Below are positions 1 to 5,727 of a DNA stretch of 5,727 nucleotides, in pieces (position 1 is the first letter of the stretch; each line of letters opens with the position of its first letter). Source of the DNA: Candidatus Mesolinea sp. UBA5823 (lineage in GTDB: Bacteria > Chloroflexota > Anaerolineae > Anaerolineales > Anaerolineaceae); NCBI GenBank assembly GCA_002417685.1, contig DICP01000051.1:3785-9511 (forward strand), in the 5' to 3' direction. Under the pieces are notes generated by a model. It worked only from the letters and a program-made list of their open reading frames with translations, searched no databases and was not told the DNA's origin. The translations under genes were made by a program, and so were the position numbers.

Positions 1-1
1 A

Positions 2-1036
2 CGAGCGGAAGCTCAGACCAAAGCGCCCAGTCCGGAGCAGGAGGCTGCTGAGATTTTGGAGCCGATTGTCGCGGAAGTGGGCATGCAGCCTGAGGTAAGT
101 GTGCCTCCTGAAGAATCTGAAACCGCAGAAGAACAAAGGGTTGCCCAGGATTTGCTCTTATTGCGCAGCCAAAAAGAACGTGCAGAAGTATTGCGCAACC
201 TCATTGCGGAGGAGGGCAAGGCGTTCCCACCGGCACACAAACCTAAAAGCTCGCATAAAAGCTGGTACCGCTTGGTGATTGGGTTATTAATGCTAACTGC
301 CTTGATCGGAACGTTGCTTTTCGTTCCACCCCCAGCACTTAAGGAAGGCGCTGTGCCTGCCCATGTCATTGCGCTGCAAGAAGCCATGCAAGCCCTTGGC
401 GCTGGGGATAAAGTGCTGGTTGTCCTGGATTACCAACCTGCTACCAGCCGTGAGATGGTATCTATGGCAGCGCCAGTGTTGCAGTTCATCGCTGAGCGCG
501 GGGTAAGCTGGCAGTTGCTAGTGACCCAACCGAGCGGGCTGTGGTTAGCTCAGGAGCTGGCATCTACCGCTGGGATTACCCCAATCCCTGAGGCTATCTA
601 TCTGCCTGGGGGGAATTTAGGCGTATTTGCACTGGCGATTGATCAAAATCAATCCTCACCGCTTTTGCCCTCGGGTTTGAGCGCTTTGAACGACTATCGT
701 GCTATTTTATTGCTCGAAGATTCAGGCAGCCAGTTTCAGGTCTGGATGGAGCAGGCTTCCCCTTGGTTGGGTAAAGGGAGATTCCTCGCGCTTGTAGCCA
801 AACAGGATGCCGCCATGGTTCTACCATACTATGACTCGGGTCAGGTTACTGGCTATGTTGCTGGCACGCAAGAGGGAGCTTTAATGGCTCAATTACTTGG
901 TCAGCAGCCCATGCACTTGCCGCATGAACGCGCTCTGCAAGTAGGATTGATCATCATGATGGTGATCCTGATCCTGTCCATGATTACGAAGGCAGAGGCA
1001 GATGCAACCGGGCGCCGAAGGGAGGAGAAGACATGA
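2..1036 (+). CDS. Bitopic membrane protein with central alpha/beta-like domain (5' partial)
   Basis: This protein has no family name that I recognise with certainty. The frame is open to the left edge, giving 344 visible residues, so the true start lies upstream. The internal TTG at 56 has no convincing ribosome site and the protein-like acidic/Pro sequence continues above it. Residues 1-75 are acidic and Pro-rich, then helical and charged. A basic stretch (KPKSSHKSWYR) precedes membrane helix 1 (about 91-109). Residues about 118-305 alternate hydrophobic strands (KVLVVLDY, SWQLLVT, YRAILLLED, FLALVAK) with helices, as in a Rossmann-like fold. Helix 2 spans about 312-331 and is followed by a basic tail (GRRREEKT). 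Positive charges at both ends put N- and C-termini in the cytoplasm and the domain outside. This topology resembles auxiliary proteins of some ABC-type systems such as GldG, but that is only an analogy. The stop overlaps the next start (ATGA), so the two products are probably made together. Confidence 0.8.
   Translation, partial: RAEAQTKAPSPEQEAAEILEPIVAEVGMQPEVSVPPEESETAEEQRVAQDLLLLRSQKERAEVLRNLIAEEGKAFPPAHKPKSSHKSWYRLVIGLLMLTALIGTLLFVPPPALKEGAVPAHVIALQEAMQALGAGDKVLVVLDYQPATSREMVSMAAPVLQFIAERGVSWQLLVTQPSGLWLAQELASTAGITPIPEAIYLPGGNLGVFALAIDQNQSSPLLPSGLSALNDYRAILLLEDSGSQFQVWMEQASPWLGKGRFLALVAKQDAAMVLPYYDSGQVTGYVAGTQEGALMAQLLGQQPMHLPHERALQVGLIIMMVILILSMITKAEADATGRRREEKT
1021..1025 (+). promoter_or_regulatory. 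Ribosome binding site for the 227-residue membrane protein
   Basis: GGAGG lies 7 bases before the ATG at 1033, inside the end of the upstream gene. Its strength and spacing support ATG 1033 as the start. Together with the 4-bp overlap it indicates translational coupling. Confidence 0.75.
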
Positions 1037-1716
1037 ACGCGCTTGACGTGATCATAGGGTTAATCGGCTTTGCACTTACGCTGATGGTCTTTAGCTACCT
1101 GTTAGGCTACAACTTTTTCTTCCGGGCTGCTCTTTATTTGCTTGTGGGTATTTCTAGTGGGTATATTGCGGCGGTGTTGATTACTAAAGTGATCTTACCC
1201 TTACTGATTGCACCCATCCAAGCTCATAATGGGCAGTTTTCTCCTCTCACCGTGGTACCGCTCTTGCTCTGTTTGCTGCTTGTGCTGATGCTCTTCCCGC
1301 GTACAGTCAGCGCTGGAAAACTGCCATTAGCATTCCTGGTGGGAGTGATGGCGGCTTTGACCATCGCCGGGGTGAGCCGGGGAACATTGGCGCCCCAGCT
1401 GCTTAGCATTGTCAACCGCTTTAGCCCAAGCTTAGTCCAGACCGATGGGGAGCCAGCTTGGGGGCAGATCCTCGAAGCCGTGTTCATTTTGTTAGGTGTG
1501 GTGGCTGTGCTTTTCACTTTCCATCATCGCACTCATCTAAAAGGCGATACTGAAGCACGCAGCGGGCTAGTAGAAGGGCTTTCCAGCGTTGGTCAAGTTT
1601 TTATCGGCATTACCTTTGGGATGTTATTCGTTGGCTTTTACACAACCGCACTTACGGCACTGATTGCCCAACTGGGCACAATTAAAGACTTTATTCTGAG
1701 TTTAATAACAGGCTGA
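1033..1716 (+). CDS. Polytopic integral membrane protein, uncharacterised
   Basis: A very hydrophobic protein of 227 residues with about six likely membrane helices: 5-25, 32-55, 72-88, 97-114, 146-163 and 186-211. The loop at 116-145 (around SRGTLAPQLLS and the SPSLVQTDGEP stretch) is the longest between helices. A charged loop at 164-177 (HHRTHLKGDTEARSG) is likely cytoplasmic. I see no catalytic motif, no ATP-binding motif and no signature of a named transporter family. The start is fixed by a good GGAGG site and by overlap with the previous stop. It sits between a bitopic membrane protein and a soluble ASKHA protein, so it is plausibly the membrane core of a complex made with them. That role is inferred from context only. 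It could equally be a channel, a scaffold or an enzyme. Confidence 0.85.
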   Translation: MNALDVIIGLIGFALTLMVFSYLLGYNFFFRAALYLLVGISSGYIAAVLITKVILPLLIAPIQAHNGQFSPLTVVPLLLCLLLVLMLFPRTVSAGKLPLAFLVGVMAALTIAGVSRGTLAPQLLSIVNRFSPSLVQTDGEPAWGQILEAVFILLGVVAVLFTFHHRTHLKGDTEARSGLVEGLSSVGQVFIGITFGMLFVGFYTTALTALIAQLGTIKDFILSLITG

Positions 1717-1719
1717 GGG
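1715..1719 (+). promoter_or_regulatory. Ribosome binding site deciding the GlmL-like start
   Basis: GAGGG overlaps the stop of the preceding gene (TGA 1714-1716). It is 5 bases before ATG 1725. A GTG at 1719 in the same frame would overlap the site itself, so ATG 1725 is the better start and the first two residues of the longer version (GTG, CAC) are probably not translated. Confidence 0.6.
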
Positions 1720-1724
1720 TGCAC

Positions 1725-3422
1725 ATGGAGCAGAAAACTTATCTCAGCATCGATATTGGCTCCCAGCGCACGCGTGCCTGGTTATTTCAACAACGCGAGG
1801 GACATTATCAACTCGCTGGCAGTGCTACGGCTCAGACCACAGTTTCTGCTGGGCAAGATGTACGCGCCGGTGTGCGGCACGCTCTTCTGCAGCTGCAACA
1901 AACCAGCGGCATCCAATTGCTCGATACAGATCAACGCTTGATCCAAGGCTTGCAAGGTGTTGCTGGCACTGGCATCACCGTTTCGGCAGGCTATCCGCTG
2001 CGAACAGCTTTGATTGGAGTTTCATCTGATTTGTCTTTGGCGAGCTTGCGACGGTTGGTTGACCTTTTTTACACGGATGTGGTTTTGGAGCTGGACCTGC
2101 AAGATGAGCTCAATCCTACGGCTCAGCTCGAAAAACTCATCCAGAGCGATGCGGATCTCTATGTGATCGCTGGAGGAACAGATGGGGGTAGCTACCATCC
2201 GGTGCGGGCAGCTTTGGAGAATATGCGCATCGTCTATCAGAGCTTGCCCCGCGTCATCCGCCCGCAGGTTGTCTATGCAGGCAATAGCGACTTGGCGGAA
2301 GAAGCGCGTGCAGAGCTGGAAGCTGGTCCGGATTTCCACTTGGCGGTCAATATTCACCCGCGCTTAGGGGTTGAAACAGTTGCGGCTGCTTGGCCAGCGA
2401 TGCTGGAAGCTTTTGCTGCTTTGCGCCGGCAGCAGCTTAGGGGTTTGGAGGAGCTTGAACAGGAATGCAACACCTCCGTGCTGCCGACTGCTTTTGCCAT
2501 GAGCCGCATTGTTCGTCTGATTGATCGCATCCACCCGAATGGTAAAGGCACTTTGGCGTTGGATGTGGGCAGCAGCTCTACTACGGTGTTAGCTGCCCAT
2601 GGCGATGAGTTCATCGGCAGCATCAACCGACCTGAGATCTCCAGCCGGACCGGCGAAGAGACTTGCCGCTGGTCCTCGCTGCCTATTGATGTGGAAACTG
2701 CCAGCATCTATATGCTTAACAAGCGCTTGCATCCTGCATTTTTACCGGATACCTTAGAAGATTTAGCCATTGAGCACGCTTGGACGCGTGTACGCTTGCA
2801 AGCTGCGTTACAGCACACTCAGGAAATATTCCCAAATTTTGCCTACCACCCAGAGCAGGGATTGTTTGCCCCTTATGAGCCGATTTTGCTTTCGGGGGAA
2901 AGCCTGATCCGAGTGCCAGCTGCTCAGCAGGGACTGCTGATAGCATTGGACGGCCTTCGTCCGCATGGTATTACCACGTTTACCCTCGATGAGCGGCAAT
3001 TGATGGCTGCTTTGGGCGCATTAGCTGAGCTTGAACCGTTACTTGCGGTTCAAATGATCGATGCGGGTGCTTTTGTCAACCTTGGCACAGTGATCACCGC
3101 TGAGAGCACGCAGCACGCCAACACAAGCTTGCTTACCCTTGAGGTAGATCGCGAAGAGGCGGGGCGGGAAAAATTAGAGGTGCGCAAAGGCACGCTTAAA
3201 CGCATCGAAACCCCTCAAGATCAACGCACACGCATTTATCTTTCTCCCAGTGAGTTTACGGATGTTGGCATGGGTTATGTGGGCTTGGGGGGTTGGGTCA
3301 CAGCCCCAGGCTCTAAAGTTGGCGTGGTTATAGATGGGCGGGGCAGACCTTTAGAACTGCCACAGGATGCTGAGCAGCGCAGCCAGACGATCTACAATTG
3401 GCTGTGGGAGTTAGGCGGTTAG
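1725..3422 (+). CDS. Glutamate mutase L (GlmL/MutL) family ASKHA protein
   Basis: This is a 565-residue cytoplasmic protein from ATG 1725 (567 if GTG 1719 were used). It matches the GlmL family, related to actin/Hsp70-type ATPases and unrelated to mismatch-repair MutL. An N-terminal nucleotide-phosphate loop is seen at residues 8-16 (SIDIGSQRT). The family hallmark AGGTDGG is at 149-155 and is followed by a strand ending in AGN (VVYAGN), as in GlmL. A second phosphate-type loop, DVGSSST, is at 280-286. From family memory, clostridial GlmL is about 460 residues, so this protein has an extra C-terminal part from about residue 440. That part is rich in strands and ends in a short helix (YNWLWELGG). 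GlmL is encoded with the B12-dependent glutamate mutase subunits in clostridia and is thought to help maintain the enzyme. Here its neighbours are membrane proteins and a hybrid-domain protein, and no mutase is visible. An ATP-dependent chaperone or switch for the co-encoded membrane proteins is a reasonable inference, unproven. Confidence 0.85.
   Translation: MEQKTYLSIDIGSQRTRAWLFQQREGHYQLAGSATAQTTVSAGQDVRAGVRHALLQLQQTSGIQLLDTDQRLIQGLQGVAGTGITVSAGYPLRTALIGVSSDLSLASLRRLVDLFYTDVVLELDLQDELNPTAQLEKLIQSDADLYVIAGGTDGGSYHPVRAALENMRIVYQSLPRVIRPQVVYAGNSDLAEEARAELEAGPDFHLAVNIHPRLGVETVAAAWPAMLEAFAALRRQQLRGLEELEQECNTSVLPTAFAMSRIVRLIDRIHPNGKGTLALDVGSSSTTVLAAHGDEFIGSINRPEISSRTGEETCRWSSLPIDVETASIYMLNKRLHPAFLPDTLEDLAIEHAWTRVRLQAALQHTQEIFPNFAYHPEQGLFAPYEPILLSGESLIRVPAAQQGLLIALDGLRPHGITTFTLDERQLMAALGALAELEPLLAVQMIDAGAFVNLGTVITAESTQHANTSLLTLEVDREEAGREKLEVRKGTLKRIETPQDQRTRIYLSPSEFTDVGMGYVGLGGWVTAPGSKVGVVIDGRGRPLELPQDAEQRSQTIYNWLWELGG
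3413..3418 (+). promoter_or_regulatory. Weak ribosome binding site for the 347-residue protein
   Basis: AGGCGG lies 5 bases before ATG 3424, within the last codons of the GlmL-like gene. A second in-frame ATG at 3430 would be 11 bases away, so 3424 is preferred. The site is imperfect, and translation probably relies on ribosomes finishing the upstream gene one base earlier. Confidence 0.45.
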
Positions 3423-3423
3423 C

Positions 3424-4467
3424 ATGAGCATGCAAACCTTACAGATTGGCTGCAATCAACAAATTTATCGATCCTTCACTTTGCCCCATAGCGGCACGGT
3501 TTTAGTCCGCATTGGGCAAGAGGTTGCAGCCGGCGATCCGATCGCCGAGGTTCGTATGCCAGCGCGTTTTCAAGTATTCGACGTGGTCAATAATTTCAAA
3601 ATTAATCCTCGGCATATCGACCGCTATATCGAACGCCTGGTGGGTGAACCGGTTAAAGCCGGCGACATCATCGCACAAAAATCCGGAATTATTGCGCGCA
3701 TATTTCGTGCTCCTGAGGATGGCATGGTCGTAGCAATCCGCGATGGAAAGATCACGCTGGCATTGGGTGAGAAGGTGGTACAGGTGTTAGCGGCATTCCC
3801 AGGCACCGTCGTGGAAATTATTGCTGAACAAGGAGCCGTCGTTGCGACGCAAGGCACCCTCCTGCAAGGCGTATGGGGCAACGGGTTGAATGTGTCGGGC
3901 TTACTTACACGCTGGGGTGAGGAAGCGGGCCCCGAAAAAGAGGATGGCATTGCAGGTAAGATTGTCATAGTGGATCATTGTGCAAGCCAGGCACAGCTCA
4001 ACCGGTATATGGCGCAACAGCCTGCCGGCATGGTCTTTGGCGCTATCTTGCCACAGGTCCTCCCAGAACTAGAGCGGGCTAATATTCCCACAATGGTATT
4101 GGTTGGGTTTGGAGAACTGCCAATAGACCCGATAAGTTCACAGATGCTGAAGCAGATGCAGGGGCAAACAGTTGCGCTGAACGCAACCTCTCCAGATCCG
4201 TTAGAAGGTACGCATCCGGAATTGATCTTGCCAGGCAGGGCGCAATTTTCTGAAGAGCTCTTCCCCGCTGAAGAGTTGTTGGAAGTAGGCAGGCGTGTAC
4301 GCTTGCTGGGTAAACCTTATGCGGGCAGCGTGGGCACAATTATCGAGCTACCAGAGCAGCCAGAAATGTTTGCCAGTGGACTGGTGCTGGAAGCGGTGGT
4401 AGTTCAGCGCGAAGATGGGCAAGTAATTCGCGTACCACGCGCCAATATCGTCGTAATTCTTGAATAG
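3424..4467 (+). CDS. Barrel-sandwich/KOW-like multidomain protein, uncharacterised
   Basis: A soluble protein of 347 residues with no signal peptide or membrane helix. Residues about 18-50 read as a barrel-sandwich hybrid hairpin (LPHSGTVLVRIGQEVAAGDP), similar to biotinyl/lipoyl or RnfC N-terminal folds. It has no MKM biotinylation motif, so it is probably not cofactor-carrying. A second sandwich-like run of Gly-rich strands spans about 73-152 (VKAGDIIAQKSG, then PEDGMVVAIRDGKITL and FPGTVVEIIAEQGAVV). Residues about 176-255 look alpha/beta (AGKIVIVDH, AGMVFGAILP, IPTMVLVGFG), like a swivelling or PA-type domain. Residues about 284-347 resemble a KOW motif (EVGRRVRLLGKPYAGSVGTI) followed by beta strands. 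The start is one base after the GlmL-like stop, so tight coupling is expected. Function is unknown; a rigid adaptor binding the ASKHA protein or the membrane partners is one possibility. Domain assignments are by eye only. Confidence 0.8.
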   Translation: MSMQTLQIGCNQQIYRSFTLPHSGTVLVRIGQEVAAGDPIAEVRMPARFQVFDVVNNFKINPRHIDRYIERLVGEPVKAGDIIAQKSGIIARIFRAPEDGMVVAIRDGKITLALGEKVVQVLAAFPGTVVEIIAEQGAVVATQGTLLQGVWGNGLNVSGLLTRWGEEAGPEKEDGIAGKIVIVDHCASQAQLNRYMAQQPAGMVFGAILPQVLPELERANIPTMVLVGFGELPIDPISSQMLKQMQGQTVALNATSPDPLEGTHPELILPGRAQFSEELFPAEELLEVGRRVRLLGKPYAGSVGTIIELPEQPEMFASGLVLEAVVVQREDGQVIRVPRANIVVILE

Positions 4468-4470
4468 GGC

Positions 4471-5658
4471 TTAATTCGCAGGCGTCGCAGTTATCAGGTA
4501 TTGACCCACAATCCAGCCGATTTTGCCATCTGGAGCGCGTACTTTTTGACAGAGGGTATTTCCAACCAATTTTTCTTCTCCCAAGAGTTCAACCTCACTG
4601 AGATTATTGAGATAAGCTAAAACCTCTGCGTTTGGATCAGCTTCGGCACGCATGCGCACCCCCACCTCGGAATTCACCAGCGCTAGAACTGGCGTGGGGG
4701 TTAGAGTGGCGGTTGGCTTATGTGTTGGGGTGTTGCTTGGCTTGACGGTGGCTGTAGGAGAGGCTATGGCTTGCGTCTGGCTTGGTTTGATCGTTGGTGC
4801 AGGCTCGGTGGAGGTTGCTTCGGAGGAATTGACTTGGCTATAGGGACTATGTGTTATCGAATGGGATAAAACTGGGCCGTAGGCGCTGTATCCAATAATA
4901 CTCCCAGCAAATAGCACGACTGCCAAGCAAAAGATTAGCCAGCCCTGCGCACGCCGAGGTGGCAGCCCCGCAATCCAAAAAGTTAGCAAAATCAATAGAA
5001 AGCTCCAGGCTAAACGCGGAAAGCAATAGATGAACAATGCTTCCCCGGCTAGTTCTAAGCTGCCATAAGCCAGCCAGCCAACATACCCGAAAGGAGCAAA
5101 AATCAGGATGCTCATTAAAGCTGAGCTCAAACGTGGTAACTCTTTTTGACTAAGGCAATGCCAGGCAAAGATAGTTACAGCTAAAGTCAAGACGAAAGCC
5201 TCTTCCACGCTATTTTCCCTTATCCACGTCAACGGGACCCCGGTGGAAGACCAATGTTTGCCTGCCCTGGCAGCAGCTACCAAGCCAGAGCTAAAATAGA
5301 AGAGCGCAGTAACAAGGGTGCCAAGCAAGCCCCGCCAGAAAAGTTTGAAGGAAGGTATCAACGCACTCAAACTGAGGTTGAGCACTTGTGCCGCAAATGG
5401 TGCGCTCACGACTACCACTAAAAGTAAAGGCACTGAACCCATTAAGATGGCAATCGCAAAAACAATAGCATTAAGTAACAAAATTAATAGGTGTTTTGGT
5501 TGGTAGGCAGCCTTGGGGAGGATATCCTGATGTAAAAATTCGTCGACTTCTTCGGGGCTGGCATTTTTTATGAGCTGGCGCAGATTTTTTCTCTGTTTCT
5601 GCGGTTGCTGATAAAACTTATCCGGCGTTGTTTGGCTGGTGGAAAAGTTCGTAGACAT
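4471..5658 (-). CDS. Multi-pass membrane protein with Pro/Thr linker and C-terminal SH3b domain
   Basis: A 395-residue protein starting at ATG 5658. The alternative ATG at 5664 adds two residues but touches the ribosome site. The polar, basic N-terminus (1-55, with KQRKNLRQLIK) has no signal peptide. About seven hydrophobic helices follow: 56-73, 75-93, 109-129, 151-168, 180-198, 214-231 and 239-257. Basic residues fall mainly in loops that would be cytoplasmic (for example PPRRAQ at 233-238), which puts the N-terminus inside and the C-terminus outside. Residues 284-324 are a Pro/Thr/Ser-rich spacer with repeated PTAT and PTP units. Residues about 327-391 are an SH3b domain (GVRMRAEADPNAEVLAYL, then GKIGWIVGQYL), a fold often used to bind cell-wall or surface ligands. 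The gene stands alone, convergent with the + operon. A role as an envelope sensor or anchor is inferred; no enzyme motif is seen. Confidence 0.85.
   Translation of the reverse strand: MSTNFSTSQTTPDKFYQQPQKQRKNLRQLIKNASPEEVDEFLHQDILPKAAYQPKHLLILLLNAIVFAIAILMGSVPLLLVVVVSAPFAAQVLNLSLSALIPSFKLFWRGLLGTLVTALFYFSSGLVAAARAGKHWSSTGVPLTWIRENSVEEAFVLTLAVTIFAWHCLSQKELPRLSSALMSILIFAPFGYVGWLAYGSLELAGEALFIYCFPRLAWSFLLILLTFWIAGLPPRRAQGWLIFCLAVVLFAGSIIGYSAYGPVLSHSITHSPYSQVNSSEATSTEPAPTIKPSQTQAIASPTATVKPSNTPTHKPTATLTPTPVLALVNSEVGVRMRAEADPNAEVLAYLNNLSEVELLGEEKLVGNTLCQKVRAPDGKIGWIVGQYLITATPAN
4687..4809 (-). repeat. Pro/Thr/Ser-rich low-complexity linker coding segment
   Basis: This stretch encodes residues 284-324 of the SH3b membrane protein. 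It contains repeated short units (SPTATVKPS, NTPTHKPTATLTPTP) with PTAT twice. The DNA repeats are degenerate, so this is a protein-level spacer between membrane and SH3b domain rather than a DNA tandem array. Such spacers commonly vary in length between related strains. Confidence 0.7.
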
Positions 5659-5664
5659 CTCCAT

Positions 5665-5670
5665 CTCCTT
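5665..5670 (-). promoter_or_regulatory. Ribosome binding site of the SH3b membrane protein
   Basis: On the - strand AAGGAG is followed directly by ATG (5664), then GAG, then a second in-frame ATG (5658). The gap to 5658 is 6 bases, which is normal. The gap to 5664 is zero, which would not allow efficient initiation. This decides the start at 5658. Confidence 0.75.
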
Positions 5671-5696
5671 TTCGACCTGGTGAACACAACCAGCTT

Positions 5697-5715
5697 CTTT
5701 ATATGGATTATAAAG
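5697..5715. repeat. 7-bp inverted repeat over the candidate -10
   Basis: CTTTATA (5697-5703) and TATAAAG (5709-5715) are perfect inverted arms around five bases. The repeat covers the candidate -10, so it could be an operator. It could also be chance in an A/T-rich promoter region. Confidence 0.35.
5707..5712 (-). promoter_or_regulatory. Candidate -10 promoter element for the SH3b membrane gene
   Basis: The - strand reads TATAAT, the exact sigma-70 -10 consensus, about 49 bases before the preferred ATG at 5658. Transcription would begin near 5700 and give a leader of about 40 bases. A -35 box at 17-base spacing would lie beyond the right edge, so it cannot be checked. Confidence 0.45.
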
Positions 5716-5727
5716 CCTCTTCCGAAC

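Noticed and set aside
637..654. Hairpin GATTGAT-caaa-ATCAATC in the first gene
   Set aside because: Perfect but A/T-rich and only 7 bp, inside coding sequence with no T-run, so it is neither a terminator nor a clear regulatory element.
56..1036. TTG at 56 as the start of the first gene
   Set aside because: The frame stays open to the left edge with the same acidic, Pro/Glu-rich composition and there is no ribosome site before 56, so the gene is 5' truncated by the window.
2354..2707. Antisense open frame opposite the GlmL-like gene
   Set aside because: It lacks a ribosome site and recognisable domains and is a shadow of the well-supported + strand gene. The same holds for the other antisense and out-of-frame stretches, such as 13-387, 1224-1517, 3624-3968 and 4652-4843.
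3031..3053. tRNA T-arm-like sequence (GGTTCAA)
   Set aside because: The hairpin has 8-bp arms with a different arrangement, no acceptor, D or anticodon arms flank it, and it lies inside a strongly supported coding region.
1725..3422. Annotation as DNA mismatch repair protein MutL
   Set aside because: The name is shared only by accident. There is no GHKL ATPase N-box or GFRGEAL-type motif; the AGGTDGG and phosphate loops fit the glutamate mutase L family.
4252..4263. 12-bp palindrome GAAGAGCTCTTC
   Set aside because: It encodes part of the EELFP run in the 347-residue protein and appears only once; no evidence for a binding site.
3424..4467. Biotin or lipoyl carrier protein
   Set aside because: The sandwich-like hairpins lack the MKM biotinyl-lysine motif and no lysine sits at the expected turn, so a cofactor role is not supported.

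Overview
The window (5,727 bp, roughly half G+C) carries four tightly packed genes on the + strand and one convergent gene on the - strand. There are no RNA genes, insertion sequences or CRISPR repeats. The best guess for the host is a Chloroflexota bacterium, probably Anaerolineae-like. This is an inference from two things: the gene set (a GlmL-family ASKHA protein next to uncharacterised membrane proteins), and a membrane protein with a Pro/Thr-rich linker ending in a bacterial SH3 domain. No marker gene is present to confirm it.

Region 1 (2-4467, +) looks like one operon. The first gene runs off the left edge and encodes a protein with a long acidic cytoplasmic N-terminus, two membrane helices and an alpha/beta-like domain between them. 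It overlaps by 4 bp (ATGA) a polytopic membrane protein of 227 residues with about six helices. Eight bases later (using the preferred ATG) comes a 565-residue member of the glutamate mutase L (GlmL/MutL, not mismatch-repair MutL) family, which belongs to the ASKHA actin/Hsp70/hexokinase fold. One base after its stop comes a 347-residue soluble protein. That protein has barrel-sandwich-like N-terminal segments, a middle alpha/beta segment and a KOW-like C-terminus. The overlaps and tiny gaps imply translational coupling and a joint function, for example a membrane-tethered assembly driven or gated by the ASKHA protein. No mutase subunit is visible, so the textbook role of GlmL in B12-dependent glutamate mutase need not apply here.

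Region 2 (4471-5658, -) is a single membrane protein with about seven predicted helices, a Pro/Thr-rich spacer and an SH3b domain predicted to be extracytoplasmic. Its stop codon lies 3 bp from the stop of the + operon, so no dedicated intergenic terminator fits between the two. A consensus -10 hexamer within a 7-bp inverted repeat lies upstream of it, near the right edge of the window.

The + operon promoter and its first codons lie outside the window. No stretch longer than 300 bp lacks a gene.
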